Notes: generated by a model from the letters alone, not told the origin. A stretch of 57,802 nucleotides of DNA from Campylobacterales bacterium (GCA_027066435.1 JAMONX010000003.1:1-57802); one strand, 5' to 3'. Positions 1 through 10,324 are shown, numbered from the stretch's first letter. Made by a program: numbers and translations.

Positions 1-8
1 TCAACGAT

Positions 9-126
9 TTCTGGTGGCTCTAGAGAGGGGGAAACGCCTTGTTCCATTTCGAACCAAGAAGCTAAGACCCTCATCGCCGATAATACTGCAGCTTACTGTT
101 GTGGGAATGTAGGTCGCTGCCGGATT
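9..126 (+). rRNA. rrf: 5S ribosomal RNA
   Basis: The stretch has the conserved 5S core (AACGCCTTGTTCCATTTCG, then CGAACCAAGAAGCTAAG) and a terminal helix in which about 11-18 pairs with 116-123. Its length of about 117 nt is normal. It is the last gene of an rrn operon whose 16S and 23S genes lie to the left of the window. The ends are estimated from the terminal helix. A T-rich tract follows (about 124-160), without a clear GC-rich hairpin. Confidence 0.93.
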
Positions 127-216
127 TTCGTTTTCTTACTTCTTATTTATTACCTTCTTTAATTATAATCATTTAAATATTCTGAAAAATTATAAATATA
201 ATTAAAATACTCTCTA

Positions 217-251
217 TTGTTAATATTGATAAAGACTTTCAATATTAACAA
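217..251. promoter_or_regulatory. Perfect 13-bp inverted repeat upstream of feoB (probable operator)
   Basis: TTGTTAATATTGA (217-229) and its exact reverse complement TCAATATTAACAA (239-251) flank a 9-nt spacer. A plausible -10 box (TAAAAT, 272-277) and the feoB ribosome site (GGAG, 290-293) follow. The repeat contains AT-rich TTAATATTGATAA-like elements, but it is not a clean textbook Fur box (GATAATGATAATCATTATC). An iron-responsive repressor site is the natural guess because the operon imports ferrous iron. No run of Ts follows, so it is not a terminator. Confidence 0.6.
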
Positions 252-303
252 GTATTTAAGTTTACTACTGATAAAATCTCTCTTTAATTGGAGTTAGGTA
301 TGT

Positions 304-2421
304 ATGAATAATATAAATGTTGCACTTGTTGGTCAGCCAAATGTTGGCAAAAGTATGCTTATAAATACTATTAGTAATTCTAAGCTAAAGGTTGGAAATT
401 TTTCTGGTGTTACGGTGGATAAAGCTGAAGTTGATTTTAAATATTGCGACGAGAAAAGTTGCAAAGATTATAATATCCACATCATAGACCTTCCTGGTAC
501 TTACTCTTTGAGTGAATATACAATAGAAGAGAGAGTGACTAAAAATTTTTTACAAAATGGTGAATATGATGTTATTGTAAATGTTATAGATTCTACAAAC
601 TTAGAGAGAAATCTTCTCCTTACTATGCAACTTTTAGAGCTTGGAAAAAAAGTTGTTGTGGCACTAAATATGAGTGATGAAGCTGACCGTGAAGGTATTG
701 AAATTGATGAAAAACAGTTAAGTGCGATTTTGGGTGTGCCTTGTATTAAAACAAGTGCGGTCAAATCTTTGGGTGTGGATGAGTTGAAAAGTGCAATTGT
801 AACAGTTGTGGATAAACACAAAAGTGATTCAAAGGTAGTTTATAGTGATACGATTGAAGAAGAGATAGAAAAAATTGTTTCATTTTTAAGTGAAAAAAAT
901 TATAAATCTGATCTATGTTATGAAAAATTAGCTGTTAAGCTTCTTCAAGAAGATGTAATTATTTACAAAAAAATGCATGATGAACCTATTTGGATTGAGC
1001 TTTTGCCTATCATTCGTGGAGCTTTAACTCATATTTATCTTCATTATGAGACAAAAGACTTAGAAGATATTTTTGCGGAGGAGAGACACTCATTCGCAAG
1101 AGGAGCTACTCTTGAAGTGCAAAAAGTTAAAATCACTATAAAAGAGAATTTGACTCAAAAGATAGACTCTATTTTGATACATAAATTTTTTGGTATTCCT
1201 ATATTTTTATTTTTTATGTGGTCTCTTTTTCAGCTTACATTTGAAGTTGGTTCAATTCCTATGAATCTGATTGATAAATTCTTTGTGGCACTTGGTGATG
1301 GTGCTATAGCTATATTTGGAGATGGAGAGATTGGCTCTTTGATCTCAGATGGTATTATTGCTGGTGTTGGTGCGGTTGTGATGTTTTTGCCAAATATTAT
1401 GATTTTATTTTTAGGAATTGCACTTTTAGAGACTACTGGTTATATGAGTCGAGTTGCATTTTTGCTTGATGGATTTTTTCATAAGTTTGGACTTCATGGA
1501 AAGAGTTTTATACCGCTTGTGACTGGGTTTGGTTGTTCTGTTCCTGCATATATGGCTGCTAGAACTCTTAAAAATGAAAAAGATAGACTTTTGACACTAT
1601 TTATCATAGGTTTTATGAGTTGTGGTGCAAGACTTCCTATCTATGTTCTTTTTGCAGGTGCATTTTTTGCACAAGAGAGTGCTGGAAATATACTATTTTT
1701 GATTTATATCTCAGGTGCACTTTTAGGTCTTGTCGCTGCAAAAGTCTTAAATGTAGTGGTTTTTAAAAGTGAAGATGAACCATTTGTGATGGAGATGCCA
1801 AAATACCGTTTGCCATCTATGAAATTAGTTTGGCACACGGTTTGGAATAATGCTTGGATGTATCTAAAAAAAGCAGGTACTTATATACTTGCAGCTTCTA
1901 TGCTTATCTGGTTTGCTAGTAGTTATCCAAAATATCCTCTAATAGAAGAGAGTTATCAAACAAAAATAAAGCTTGCATCTAATCAAGAGTCTAAAAAAGT
2001 TTTAGAAAATGAGATGAATTTAGAGCTTTTGGAAAATAGTTATCTTGGGATTATTGGTAAGGCTAGTGAACCTCTTTTTGCTCCACTTGGTTTTGATTGG
2101 AAAATGACTGTGGCACTACAAACAGGATTGGCAGCAAAAGAGGTTGTTGTATCAACTTTGGGGGTTTTATATGCACTTGGTGATGAAGTGAGTGAAGAAG
2201 ATAACTTTCTTGTTGAGCAGATAAGAAAGAATATACCATTTGCATCTGGTGTAGCATTTATAGTTTTTGTTATGATATATCTTCCTTGCCTCGCTGCTTC
2301 TATGGTTTTTGTTAAAGAGGCTGGTGGATGGAAATATTTAGGATATCTGTTTGTATTTACGACGGTGACTGCTTGGATACTTAGTTTTATAGCTTATAAT
2401 ATCGTAAAAGGATTTTCTTGA
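304..2421 (+). CDS. feoB: Ferrous iron transport protein B
   Basis: FeoB is the inner-membrane GTP-dependent Fe(II) importer. The cytoplasmic N-terminal G domain shows G1 (GQPNVGKS, residues 10-17), G3 (DLPG) and G4 (NMSD). It is followed by a helical linker and two Gate-type membrane blocks; the Cys-containing stretch GFGCSVPAY and the paired MSCGARLP stretch are typical of the pore. The length of 705 aa is normal for the family. ATG 304 is preceded by GGAG at 290-293. The stop overlaps the TTG start of feoA by 4 nt, so the two are co-translated. The order feoB-feoA is the reverse of the common feoA-feoB arrangement. Regulation is probably through the inverted repeat at 217-251. Confidence 0.97.
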   Translation: MNNINVALVGQPNVGKSMLINTISNSKLKVGNFSGVTVDKAEVDFKYCDEKSCKDYNIHIIDLPGTYSLSEYTIEERVTKNFLQNGEYDVIVNVIDSTNLERNLLLTMQLLELGKKVVVALNMSDEADREGIEIDEKQLSAILGVPCIKTSAVKSLGVDELKSAIVTVVDKHKSDSKVVYSDTIEEEIEKIVSFLSEKNYKSDLCYEKLAVKLLQEDVIIYKKMHDEPIWIELLPIIRGALTHIYLHYETKDLEDIFAEERHSFARGATLEVQKVKITIKENLTQKIDSILIHKFFGIPIFLFFMWSLFQLTFEVGSIPMNLIDKFFVALGDGAIAIFGDGEIGSLISDGIIAGVGAVVMFLPNIMILFLGIALLETTGYMSRVAFLLDGFFHKFGLHGKSFIPLVTGFGCSVPAYMAARTLKNEKDRLLTLFIIGFMSCGARLPIYVLFAGAFFAQESAGNILFLIYISGALLGLVAAKVLNVVVFKSEDEPFVMEMPKYRLPSMKLVWHTVWNNAWMYLKKAGTYILAASMLIWFASSYPKYPLIEESYQTKIKLASNQESKKVLENEMNLELLENSYLGIIGKASEPLFAPLGFDWKMTVALQTGLAAKEVVVSTLGVLYALGDEVSEEDNFLVEQIRKNIPFASGVAFIVFVMIYLPCLAASMVFVKEAGGWKYLGYLFVFTTVTAWILSFIAYNIVKGFS

Positions 2422-2642
2422 ATTTAGCTGAACTTGAAAAAGGAACAATTGGCACAATATTAAAGATTAATGCTGGAAAAGATTTAAAACAGAGACTATC
2501 TTCTTTTGGCATCTATAAGGGGACAAAATTTGAGCTTAAAGCTATCTCTTTGGGTGGGAATACTTTAGAATTAAAAGTAGGAAATTCACTCATAGCCTTA
2601 AGAAAAGGGGAAGCACAAAAGATAGAGGTTGAGTATAACTAA
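2418..2642 (+). CDS. feoA: Ferrous iron transport protein A
   Basis: This is a 74-aa cytoplasmic SH3-like protein that assists FeoB. It has the typical FeoA opening (LAELEKGTIGTILKI) and the ending IALRKGEAQKIEVE. It starts at TTG 2418, inside the feoB stop region, with AAAGGA just upstream, so translation is coupled to feoB. It ends in the stem of a terminator hairpin. Confidence 0.92.
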   Translation: MNLAELEKGTIGTILKINAGKDLKQRLSSFGIYKGTKFELKAISLGGNTLELKVGNSLIALRKGEAQKIEVEYN

Positions 2643-2665
2643 ATAAGGAAAAAATCCTTATTTAG
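2639..2665. terminator. Bidirectional terminator between feoA and ppiB
   Basis: CTAAATAAGGA (2639-2649) pairs perfectly with TCCTTATTTAG (2655-2665) around an A5 loop. The hairpin includes the stop codons of both convergent genes, feoA on + and the cyclophilin on -, so it probably ends both transcripts. Confidence 0.75.
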
Positions 2666-3152
2666 TAGCTTGGATTTTGATAGATTCTATTTTATCATTT
2701 CCTTCTAAGCTATCTAGTACTGCTAAGCTTTGGCTATCATCAGATGCAATTCCTCCAAAAACTGTATGCACACCATCTAAATGAGGACATGGTACAAAGC
2801 AGATAAAAAACTGACTTCCTCCTGTATTTGGCCCAGCATGTGCCATTGAGATTGTTCCTTTTTCATGTTTATGTACATTTTTGTTACATTCACACTCAAT
2901 AGCCCAACCTGGACCTCCAGTTCCAGTTCCACTTGGACAACCGCCTTGAGCCATAAAGCCTGGAATTACTCTATGAAAACTTAGATTATCATAATATCCA
3001 TCGTTTGATAAACTTGCAAAATTTGCTACAGTATTTGGAGCTTCATCTTTATATAGTTCTAGTGTAATAACACCTTTATTTGTTGTTACAACAGCATAGT
3101 TAAAGTCTTTTAGTGCTTCGTCTGAGCAGTCGTATTGTTTCAAATCTTTCAT
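2658..3152 (-). CDS. ppiB: Peptidyl-prolyl cis-trans isomerase, cyclophilin type
   Basis: This is a 164-aa single-domain cyclophilin that catalyses proline isomerisation during folding. The active-site blocks are clear: FHRVIPGFMAQGG, then GGPGWAIECE, GTISMAHAGPNTGGSQFFI and HLDGVHTVFG. No signal peptide is visible, so it is probably cytoplasmic. ATG 3152 has AAGGAAA upstream. It is monocistronic and convergent with feoA, sharing the hairpin at 2639-2665. Confidence 0.93.
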   Translation of the reverse strand: MKDLKQYDCSDEALKDFNYAVVTTNKGVITLELYKDEAPNTVANFASLSNDGYYDNLSFHRVIPGFMAQGGCPSGTGTGGPGWAIECECNKNVHKHEKGTISMAHAGPNTGGSQFFICFVPCPHLDGVHTVFGGIASDDSQSLAVLDSLEGNDKIESIKIQATK

Positions 3153-3240
3153 TAAAATTTCCTTTTTATATTTGTAAAAAGGGATTATAGCACAAGAATT
3201 ATAAGCACTGCTATTGTAGAATCAAGTGGAAGGATGTCTA

Positions 3241-4491
3241 ATGTTGCTTATTAAAAATTGTATTGTAGTTTCAGAAGTTGGTGAGAGAAATGTTGATGTT
3301 AAAATCAAAGATGGAATGATTGAAAAAGTTGATAATGTTATTTCAGATGCAAATGGTTATAAGCTTTTAGATGCAAAAGGACTTTATCTGTTGCCTTCAA
3401 TTATTGATTTAAATATTCGCATCTTAGATGATACTTTTAACATGCCAAATTTGAAAAAACTTTATGAGAGTATGAAAAAGGGTGGAGTTGGTTCTTTTGT
3501 ACTATCTCCTCGTTTCTTTCCACTAGTTGAAAATCAAACCTTTATGCAACTTCTTGGTTTTGAATTAAATAAAAATTATCAACAGTTAGTACCTGCTATA
3601 AAAGCACTTAAAAATATAGAGTTAACAAAATTAAATGATATAGCAACACTTAGCAAATATGGTATAAATATAATTCAAGAAAACTCCAACATAAATGGAA
3701 ATTTAATTAGACGAATTATGCAGTATGCAAAAATGAATGATAGTATATTTTTTACATTTTGTCAAAATCAAGATCTTAATGATAGTGGGGTTATGAATGA
3801 GGGGGAGGTTTCATTTAAACTTGGTATTCCTGGAATTTCAAAAATTGGAGAGATAAGTGAAGTTGCTAAGATGGTGCAATTTAGTCAATATTATAGGGTA
3901 AAAACACATTTTCAGGCACTTTCAACTAAAGAGGCTTTAGATATTGTACATATTGCTAAAGAGAAATTTAAATCTATTTCTAGTGAGGTTTCAATTCATC
4001 ATCTTATCTTGGATGATACCTATTGTGATGATTATAATACCTATGCAAAGATAAATCCACCTCTTAGAGAAAACTCTCAAAAAGAGGCACTATTAACTGC
4101 TCTAAAAGAGGGTAAGATTGACACTATAACATCTTTACACTCTCCTAAATCTGTGCTTTTTAAAGATGTAGCGTTTGCAGAGGCAATGTTTGGTATAGAT
4201 GTAATAGAAGATTTTATGGCACTTTGTTATACATATTTGGTTAAAGATGGAGTCATTTCACTTTATGAACTTACAAAACTCATAAGCCTAAATCCAGCAA
4301 AAATTTTAGGATTTGAAAAAGTTGGTGTTGTAGAGGAAGGGTATGAAGCAAACTTTATGATTTTTAATCCAAATAGTTTAAAAACTATAGAAAACTTACA
4401 AACTCCATATAGTGGGAAAATTATACATGGAAGTGTGGAAACGATAATTAATAAAGGTGAAATTGAAATAAGTTATCAAAATGTGATATAA
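3241..4491 (+). CDS. pyrC: Dihydroorotase-like protein lacking metal ligands (pseudo-dihydroorotase)
   Basis: The fold is that of class I dihydroorotases and the amidohydrolase family (416 aa): an N-terminal beta-sandwich strip (LLIKNCIVV..., GLYLLPSIIDLNIRI), a barrel, and a C-terminal KILGFEKVGVVEEGYEANFMIF block. The catalytic D-x-H-x-H-x-R motif reads DLNIR here, and the usual TDHAPH loop reads TSLHSPK. The zinc and catalytic residues are therefore missing. Such inactive dihydroorotase chains are known as structural partners of aspartate carbamoyltransferase; that role is inferred. ATG 3241 is preferred because GGAAGG lies 7 nt upstream. An in-frame GTG at 3226 lacks a ribosome site. Confidence 0.85.
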   Translation: MLLIKNCIVVSEVGERNVDVKIKDGMIEKVDNVISDANGYKLLDAKGLYLLPSIIDLNIRILDDTFNMPNLKKLYESMKKGGVGSFVLSPRFFPLVENQTFMQLLGFELNKNYQQLVPAIKALKNIELTKLNDIATLSKYGINIIQENSNINGNLIRRIMQYAKMNDSIFFTFCQNQDLNDSGVMNEGEVSFKLGIPGISKIGEISEVAKMVQFSQYYRVKTHFQALSTKEALDIVHIAKEKFKSISSEVSIHHLILDDTYCDDYNTYAKINPPLRENSQKEALLTALKEGKIDTITSLHSPKSVLFKDVAFAEAMFGIDVIEDFMALCYTYLVKDGVISLYELTKLISLNPAKILGFEKVGVVEEGYEANFMIFNPNSLKTIENLQTPYSGKIIHGSVETIINKGEIEISYQNVI

Positions 4492-4492
4492 T
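4487..4492 (+). promoter_or_regulatory. -10 box of the acs promoter
   Basis: TATAAT overlaps the stop codon of the dihydroorotase-like gene and lies about 38 nt before the acs start. No clear -35 is seen, as is usual in Campylobacterota. The call rests on consensus alone. Confidence 0.45.
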
Positions 4493-4529
4493 TATGTTTT
4501 TAAAAAATTAAAATAGAGGGGATTAAAAT

Positions 4530-6473
4530 ATGCACGGGGAAGTATTTCAACCAAATAAAGATTTTGCAAAAAATGCAAGAGTTAAAAGTATGGACGAATA
4601 TAGAGCATTAGTAGCTGAAGCAGATGCAGATTATGAGGGATTTTGGGCAAAAAGAGCTGATGAGAAGATAGCTTGGATAGCACCTTATACAAAAGTATTA
4701 GATGAGAGTAGTGCACCTTTTTACAAGTGGTTTGTTGATGGAAAATTAAATGTTTCAAATCAATGTATAGATAGACATTTGGCAGATAAGGGTGATAAAA
4801 CTGCTATTTTATTTGAGGGTGATAGGGGTGATGTTGAGAAAATTACCTATAATGAACTAAGCCAAAGGGTTAATAAGTTTGCTAATTTATTAAAAAATAG
4901 GTTTGGTGTTACAAAAGGTGATAGAGTAGTTTTATACCTACCTATGATTCCAGAAGCTGCTTATGCAATGTTAGCATGTGCTAGGATTGGGGCAATTCAC
5001 TCTATTGTATTTGGTGGATTTAGTTCAGAAGCTCTGAGGGATAGGATTGAAGATGCTAGTGCAAAGTTAGTTATAACAGCAGATGGGGCATACAGAAAAG
5101 GAAAACCTTATCTGTTAAAACCTGCGGTTGATAAAGCACTTGAAAATGATATAGCTTGTGTTGAAGCTGTTTTAGTGATTCAAAGAAATAAAGAAGATGT
5201 CACTTGGAAAGAAGGAAGAGATTACAGCTACAACGAACTTATAAAAGATGAATCTGATGTTTGTGATTTTGAAGTGATGGATAGTGAAGATCCTCTATTT
5301 TTACTTTATACTTCTGGAAGCACAGGAAAACCAAAAGGTGTACAACACTCAACTGCTGGTTATATTCTTTGGGCTCAAATGACTATGGAGTGGGTTTTTG
5401 ATGTACAAGGAGATGATGTTTTTTGGTGTACAGCTGATATTGGATGGATTACAGGACATACATACATAGTTTATGGGCCATTGGCTGCTGGAACTACAAC
5501 TTTGATGTTTGAGGGTGTTCCTACTTATCCAGATGCAGGACGAGCTTGGAAAATGGTGCAAGACCATAAAGTAACTCAGTTTTATACAGCTCCTACTGCC
5601 ATAAGGGTGCTTCATAAAATGGGTGAAAATGAACCTGAAAAGTACGACCTTAGCTCTTTAAAAGTACTAGGAACTGTTGGTGAACCTATAGACCCTCCTG
5701 CTTGGATGTGGTATCACCAAGTAGTAGGAAATGGAAAATGTCCGATTGTTGATACTTGGTGGCAAACAGAAACTGGAGGACATATGATATCTCCACTTCC
5801 TGGAGCTACTCCTATAAAACCTGCTTGTGCGACATTTGCACTTCCTGGAATCATTGCTGAAGTTATTGAGTCTGATGGAACTCCTAAAAAGATAGGAGAA
5901 ACTGGTCTTTTGTGTATTACAAAACCTTGGCCTAGTATGATTAGGAATATTTGGGGCGACTCAGAGAGATTTAAAAAAGCCTATTTTGGGGATGCAAAAA
6001 AAGATGGTAAACCAGTCTATTTTTCAGGTGATGGTGCTGTGATTGATAAAGATGGATATATCACTATAACTGGTCGTGTAGATGATGTTATCAATGTATC
6101 TGGGCATAGAATGGGAACGGCTGAAATTGAAGCTGCGGTTAAAGAAGATGAGCATGTGGCAGAAGTTGCAGTTGTAGGTCGACCTCACGATATCAAAGGA
6201 GAATCAATTTTTATCTATATCGTTATGAAAGAGGGCAAAGTCAATGATGATATTAAGTCTCATATAAATCAGGTTTTATCAAGTGAGATAGGAAATATTG
6301 CAAAAGCTGATGATATCGTAGCAGTACCAGGACTTCCAAAAACAAGATCGGGAAAGATTATGCGTCGGATTTTAAGATCTATTGCAAAGGGTGAAGAGAT
6401 AACACAAGATATCTCAACACTTGAAGACCCTGATGTTGTTTCTAAAATCAAAGAAGCTGTTAAAAATAGTTAA
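4530..6473 (+). CDS. acs: Acetyl-CoA synthetase (AMP-forming)
   Basis: Acs activates acetate to acetyl-CoA through acetyl-AMP in the cytoplasm. The 647-aa length is typical. It has the adenylate-forming motif [15 protein letters not shown], the WWQTETGG block, the [23 protein letters not shown] hinge region and the C-terminal [11 protein letters not shown], whose lysine is the conserved acetylation site. ATG 4530 follows GAGGGG with good spacing. It is probably transcribed alone and ends at a weak hairpin (6489-6523). Confidence 0.97.
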   Translation: MHGEVFQPNKDFAKNARVKSMDEYRALVAEADADYEGFWAKRADEKIAWIAPYTKVLDESSAPFYKWFVDGKLNVSNQCIDRHLADKGDKTAILFEGDRGDVEKITYNELSQRVNKFANLLKNRFGVTKGDRVVLYLPMIPEAAYAMLACARIGAIHSIVFGGFSSEALRDRIEDASAKLVITADGAYRKGKPYLLKPAVDKALENDIACVEAVLVIQRNKEDVTWKEGRDYSYNELIKDESDVCDFEVMDSEDPLFLLYTSGSTGKPKGVQHSTAGYILWAQMTMEWVFDVQGDDVFWCTADIGWITGHTYIVYGPLAAGTTTLMFEGVPTYPDAGRAWKMVQDHKVTQFYTAPTAIRVLHKMGENEPEKYDLSSLKVLGTVGEPIDPPAWMWYHQVVGNGKCPIVDTWWQTETGGHMISPLPGATPIKPACATFALPGIIAEVIESDGTPKKIGETGLLCITKPWPSMIRNIWGDSERFKKAYFGDAKKDGKPVYFSGDGAVIDKDGYITITGRVDDVINVSGHRMGTAEIEAAVKEDEHVAEVAVVGRPHDIKGESIFIYIVMKEGKVNDDIKSHINQVLSSEIGNIAKADDIVAVPGLPKTRSGKIMRRILRSIAKGEEITQDISTLEDPDVVSKIKEAVKNS

Positions 6474-6488
6474 TATGATACTTTTTGT

Positions 6489-6523
6489 AATTTTGGTGAA
6501 AAATTTTATTTTTTACCAAAATT
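6489..6523 (+). terminator. AT-rich hairpin after acs
   Basis: AATTTTGGT (6489-6497) pairs with ACCAAAATT (6515-6523), with further A/T pairing inside. T-rich sequence follows. The stem is weak in GC, so the call is tentative. Confidence 0.45.
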
Positions 6524-6665
6524 TATAATCTTTAATCTTTCTTACATCTTATAAAAGAGATTATCAAATTCCCCAATTATTTCACTTTTTTTTATAAATG
6601 AAATTTCTCTATCTTTTTCTATATTGTACGATATTCTTAAAATGTAAAGAATAAAAGGAATAGTA

Positions 6666-7097
6666 TTGGATATCAAAAAATTAAAAAGCATCACAAAAAA
6701 ATTAAATGTAATATATATAGAAGATAGTAGATGCGTAAGTAAAATTAGCATGGAGCTTTTTGAAGATATCTTTAACAGAGTTGATTTAGCTGAAGATGGT
6801 ATGAGTGCATTAAAAAAATATAAAAGTTCAAAATATGATCTTGTAATCTGTGATATAAATTTACCTAAAATAAATGGTTTAGAAGTAATTAAAAAGATTT
6901 TAAAGATTGATGAAAATCAAGCTATAGTCATAATTTCTGCTTATAGCGAACTTGAATATTTTTCAATAATGCAAGAGATGAATATCAAATATTTCCTAAA
7001 AAAACCAGTTAACTCAAAAAGTCTATTTAAGACAATTTATAAAAGTATTGAACATTTGGAGGATAGAGTAGATGACAGGTTAGTCTTAGCTAACTAA
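6666..7097 (+). CDS. Single-domain response regulator (CheY-like receiver)
   Basis: This is a 143-aa receiver domain without an output domain. The acidic pair ED is near residues 19-20, the phosphoacceptor Asp is in LVICDINLPK (about D63), the Ser switch is in VIISAYSE and the Lys is in FLKKPV. It starts at TTG 6666 with AAAGGA 6 nt upstream. No histidine kinase is adjacent, so its partner is unknown. It could serve chemotaxis or deliver phosphate to another regulator. A strong hairpin follows its stop. Confidence 0.88.
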   Translation: MDIKKLKSITKKLNVIYIEDSRCVSKISMELFEDIFNRVDLAEDGMSALKKYKSSKYDLVICDINLPKINGLEVIKKILKIDENQAIVIISAYSELEYFSIMQEMNIKYFLKKPVNSKSLFKTIYKSIEHLEDRVDDRLVLAN

Positions 7098-7105
7098 CCT
7101 GTTTA
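7075..7105 (+). terminator. Terminator after the receiver gene
   Basis: ACAGGTTAGT (7075-7084) is perfectly complementary to ACTAACCTGT (7093-7102) and is followed by TTT. The stem spans the end of the coding region and the stop. It may also serve the convergent gene ending at 7119. Confidence 0.65.
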
Positions 7106-7118
7106 AAGTAGAAGTTAT

Positions 7119-8495
7119 TTAGATTGAAACACCTAAAGCTTTTATAACAGCGTGTGTAATACCACCAGTTGCTAAGCCTTTTTTAATTTGATACTCTTTT
7201 ACAGCTGCACGAGTTTGGCTACCTACGATACCATCAATTGGTCCGTGATAATGCCCCTCATTTTTAAGTGCTGTTTGAAGAGCTCTGATTGTACTTGACG
7301 TGATACTTGATTGACAAACAACTCTTTTCCATTCAACTTTACTAGGAGTTATCATCTCTCTTTTTGTAATTGTTCTATAACTCTCAGGAATTGCTGTTCT
7401 TTTAACTTCTGCAGGTTTTACTATAGTTGTTACTTTTATAGTTTTGTATTCTGCTGGAATTTGAATCTCTTTTGTTGATGGAGGAGTATCAACTACAGTT
7501 TTTGTAATTGTTTTATATCTCTCTGGTGTAGAAGTTTTACAGATTTGATGACCTGTATATTTACCTGCACCTTTTTCACCAGATAGTCTCCAGTTAAATG
7601 TTGAATCAGCAACCTTTGCAGTTCTTGTATAAGTAGAAGTTTGCTCAGGAATTGCAACTCTCTCAACTCTTGCAGGCGTAGCTAGTTTTTTAACTTTTAC
7701 TGTTTTATACACTGCTGGAATTTCTACAACTTTTGTAGTAGGTGGGGTTTTTACAACTCTTTTTGTAATAGTACTATATCTTGCAGGTGTAGTAACTAAA
7801 CACATAACACCACAATCATCGTTAGTGCCGTTACATTGTGATTTTTTCCACATTGTTTTTTCAGGCTCAACAAGTACTTTCTCAGTTACTGTACCATAAG
7901 TCGCAGGGACTTTTACCAATCTTGTTGAAGCTTCTTTTACTAAGACTCTCTCTTCTGCATATTCATAAGTTGCAGGAACAATTTTAAGTCTTTCACTTGC
8001 TTCTTTTGAAACAAATGTTACTGTTTCAGTATTATATTTTTCTGGTGTAAAGTATTCTCTATAGCAACTACCATCTGCCATAGCATCTATATTGGCTCCA
8101 CCAGCTTTTGCTGCTGCTAAAATTTCAGCACTTACAGGAATAGAACCTTTTAAGCTTGTTTTCCAGTTTGTTCGTGCATCTCTAATAAGTACTTTCTCAG
8201 TAACTTTTTTAAAAGTTCCTGGAACTATTGTAAGTCTTGAAGAAGCCTCTTTTACAAGTATTTTTTGGTCAGTTGTTCCGTACTGTGCGGGAATTACGGT
8301 AAGTGTCTCTGAAGCTTCTTGTGATAAAACTTTTTCAGTTTTTGTCTCATATTTTGCTGGTGAATGTACCTTTGCATAACATTCCCCTGGTTGTGCATGT
8401 GGTAAAACCACGCTCTCTACTGCATCTGCAGTTAAACTTGATGTTGCTGCAATTAGTGAAGCTGCAACGACTGTTGAAATTTTGTAAACTTTCAT
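7119..8495 (-). CDS. Secreted four-repeat protein with C-terminal peptidoglycan-binding domain
   Basis: This 458-aa protein has a signal peptide (MKVYKISTVVAASLIAATS). Four blocks of about 90 residues follow. Each opens with a Cys and a TP.(K/R)Y stretch (CYAKVHSPAKY, CYREYFTPEKY, CLVTTPARY, CKTSTPERY) and closes near a Trp (NW, MW, NW, EW). Each block holds three short P..Y.T....V strands, rich in Thr, Lys and Val. The last 65 residues match a PG_binding_1 fold (IRALQTALKNEGHYHGPIDG). It probably sits in the periplasm or on the surface, anchored to peptidoglycan; function unknown. ATG 8495 is chosen over ATG 8501 because AGGAGA (8503-8508) is correctly spaced only for 8495. Confidence 0.8.
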   Translation of the reverse strand: MKVYKISTVVAASLIAATSSLTADAVESVVLPHAQPGECYAKVHSPAKYETKTEKVLSQEASETLTVIPAQYGTTDQKILVKEASSRLTIVPGTFKKVTEKVLIRDARTNWKTSLKGSIPVSAEILAAAKAGGANIDAMADGSCYREYFTPEKYNTETVTFVSKEASERLKIVPATYEYAEERVLVKEASTRLVKVPATYGTVTEKVLVEPEKTMWKKSQCNGTNDDCGVMCLVTTPARYSTITKRVVKTPPTTKVVEIPAVYKTVKVKKLATPARVERVAIPEQTSTYTRTAKVADSTFNWRLSGEKGAGKYTGHQICKTSTPERYKTITKTVVDTPPSTKEIQIPAEYKTIKVTTIVKPAEVKRTAIPESYRTITKREMITPSKVEWKRVVCQSSITSSTIRALQTALKNEGHYHGPIDGIVGSQTRAAVKEYQIKKGLATGGITHAVIKALGVSI

Positions 8496-8541
8496 AATCA
8501 TTTCTCCTTAGTAAGAATTTTAATTTTTCAATAACTTGCAA

Positions 8542-8547
8542 ATTATA
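8542..8547 (-). promoter_or_regulatory. -10 box for the four-repeat protein
   Basis: TATAAT on the minus strand lies 47 nt upstream of the ATG at 8495, in an otherwise gene-free AT-rich stretch (8502-8705). The same stretch also holds a 7-bp AT-only inverted repeat (8582-8588 with 8599-8605) of unknown meaning. Confidence 0.45.
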
Positions 8548-8679
8548 CAAATATATATTTCTAATATCAATTAAATTTTATAATACTTGAAATATTTAAA
8601 GTATTATTAATTTATTGATAATTTGTGAAATATACTTTAATTATAGCTTATCTAAAATTTATTGAAAATTAAGCCCTCG

Positions 8680-8685
8680 TATAAT
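8680..8685 (+). promoter_or_regulatory. -10 box for the SPOR-like gene
   Basis: TATAAT occurs within CGTATAATATAG, about 20-30 nt before the start of the next gene. No convincing -35 is seen. Confidence 0.45.
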
Positions 8686-8705
8686 ATAGTAAGAGAAAAA
8701 GGTGA

Positions 8706-9191
8706 GTGGTGATTTTAAAGAAAAAATTGATAATTATGTTGTTTATTATTTTTTCATCATTCTCTAAAATATTTGCCATAGAATTAGAAAAAGCAGATAT
8801 ATTATCTGAGAGTTATTTTATTCAAATTGGGGTATTTAAAAAAAATTATAGTGTTAACAAAGCAAGAAAAGACTTATCTAATGAAGATATTTACATTGAG
8901 CAATACAACGGTTTGCATCGTATTTATGTTGTAAATATTTTAAATAAAAATGATCTTAAAAAGAAATTACAAATAGTTAAAAAATATTATCCAGATGCAT
9001 TTGTAGCAAAACGACCAAAATTAACTTTTACTAAAATGAGCACAGAACCAATCATGGAAGAGTCTGTTGAAGATTTAAGGCAATTAGTTGAATTACCAAT
9101 AGAAAAAATCAAGAAGATTAATAATAATCCATTAAATGAACCTAAATTGGATTCAATATCTATTTTAAAAACAAGAAAATCATTCTTGTAA
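8706..9191 (+). CDS. Small secreted protein with SPOR-like domain
   Basis: The 161-aa product begins with a lysine-rich start and a hydrophobic signal segment (about residues 8-24). Residues 35-85 (YFIQIGVFKKNYSVNKARKDL through LHRIYVVNI) resemble a SPOR repeat, a fold that binds denuded septal glycan. The C-terminal third is charged and low in complexity. It may start at GTG 8706 or GTG 8709; AAGG at 8699-8702 fits 8709 slightly better. It lies upstream of ilvC and may be separately transcribed. SPOR is inferred from pattern only. Confidence 0.6.
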   Translation: MVILKKKLIIMLFIIFSSFSKIFAIELEKADILSESYFIQIGVFKKNYSVNKARKDLSNEDIYIEQYNGLHRIYVVNILNKNDLKKKLQIVKKYYPDAFVAKRPKLTFTKMSTEPIMEESVEDLRQLVELPIEKIKKINNNPLNEPKLDSISILKTRKSFL

Positions 9192-9249
9192 CTCTTATAA
9201 AACTTCAAAGTTACATCTATTATTAGAGCAATACCAAAGTTAAGTTTAA

Positions 9250-10308
<1,059 letters not shown>

Positions 10309-10324
10309 AAAAAGGTTTTAATAG

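Noticed and set aside
226-242. FNR box within the feoB inverted repeat (TTGA...TCAA)
   Set aside because: The spacing between half sites is 9 nt, not the 6 nt between TTGA and TCAA in FNR-type boxes.
3226-3240. GTG start for the dihydroorotase-like gene giving five more residues
   Set aside because: The Shine-Dalgarno GGAAGG lies inside this extension and fits ATG 3241; nothing suitable precedes the GTG.
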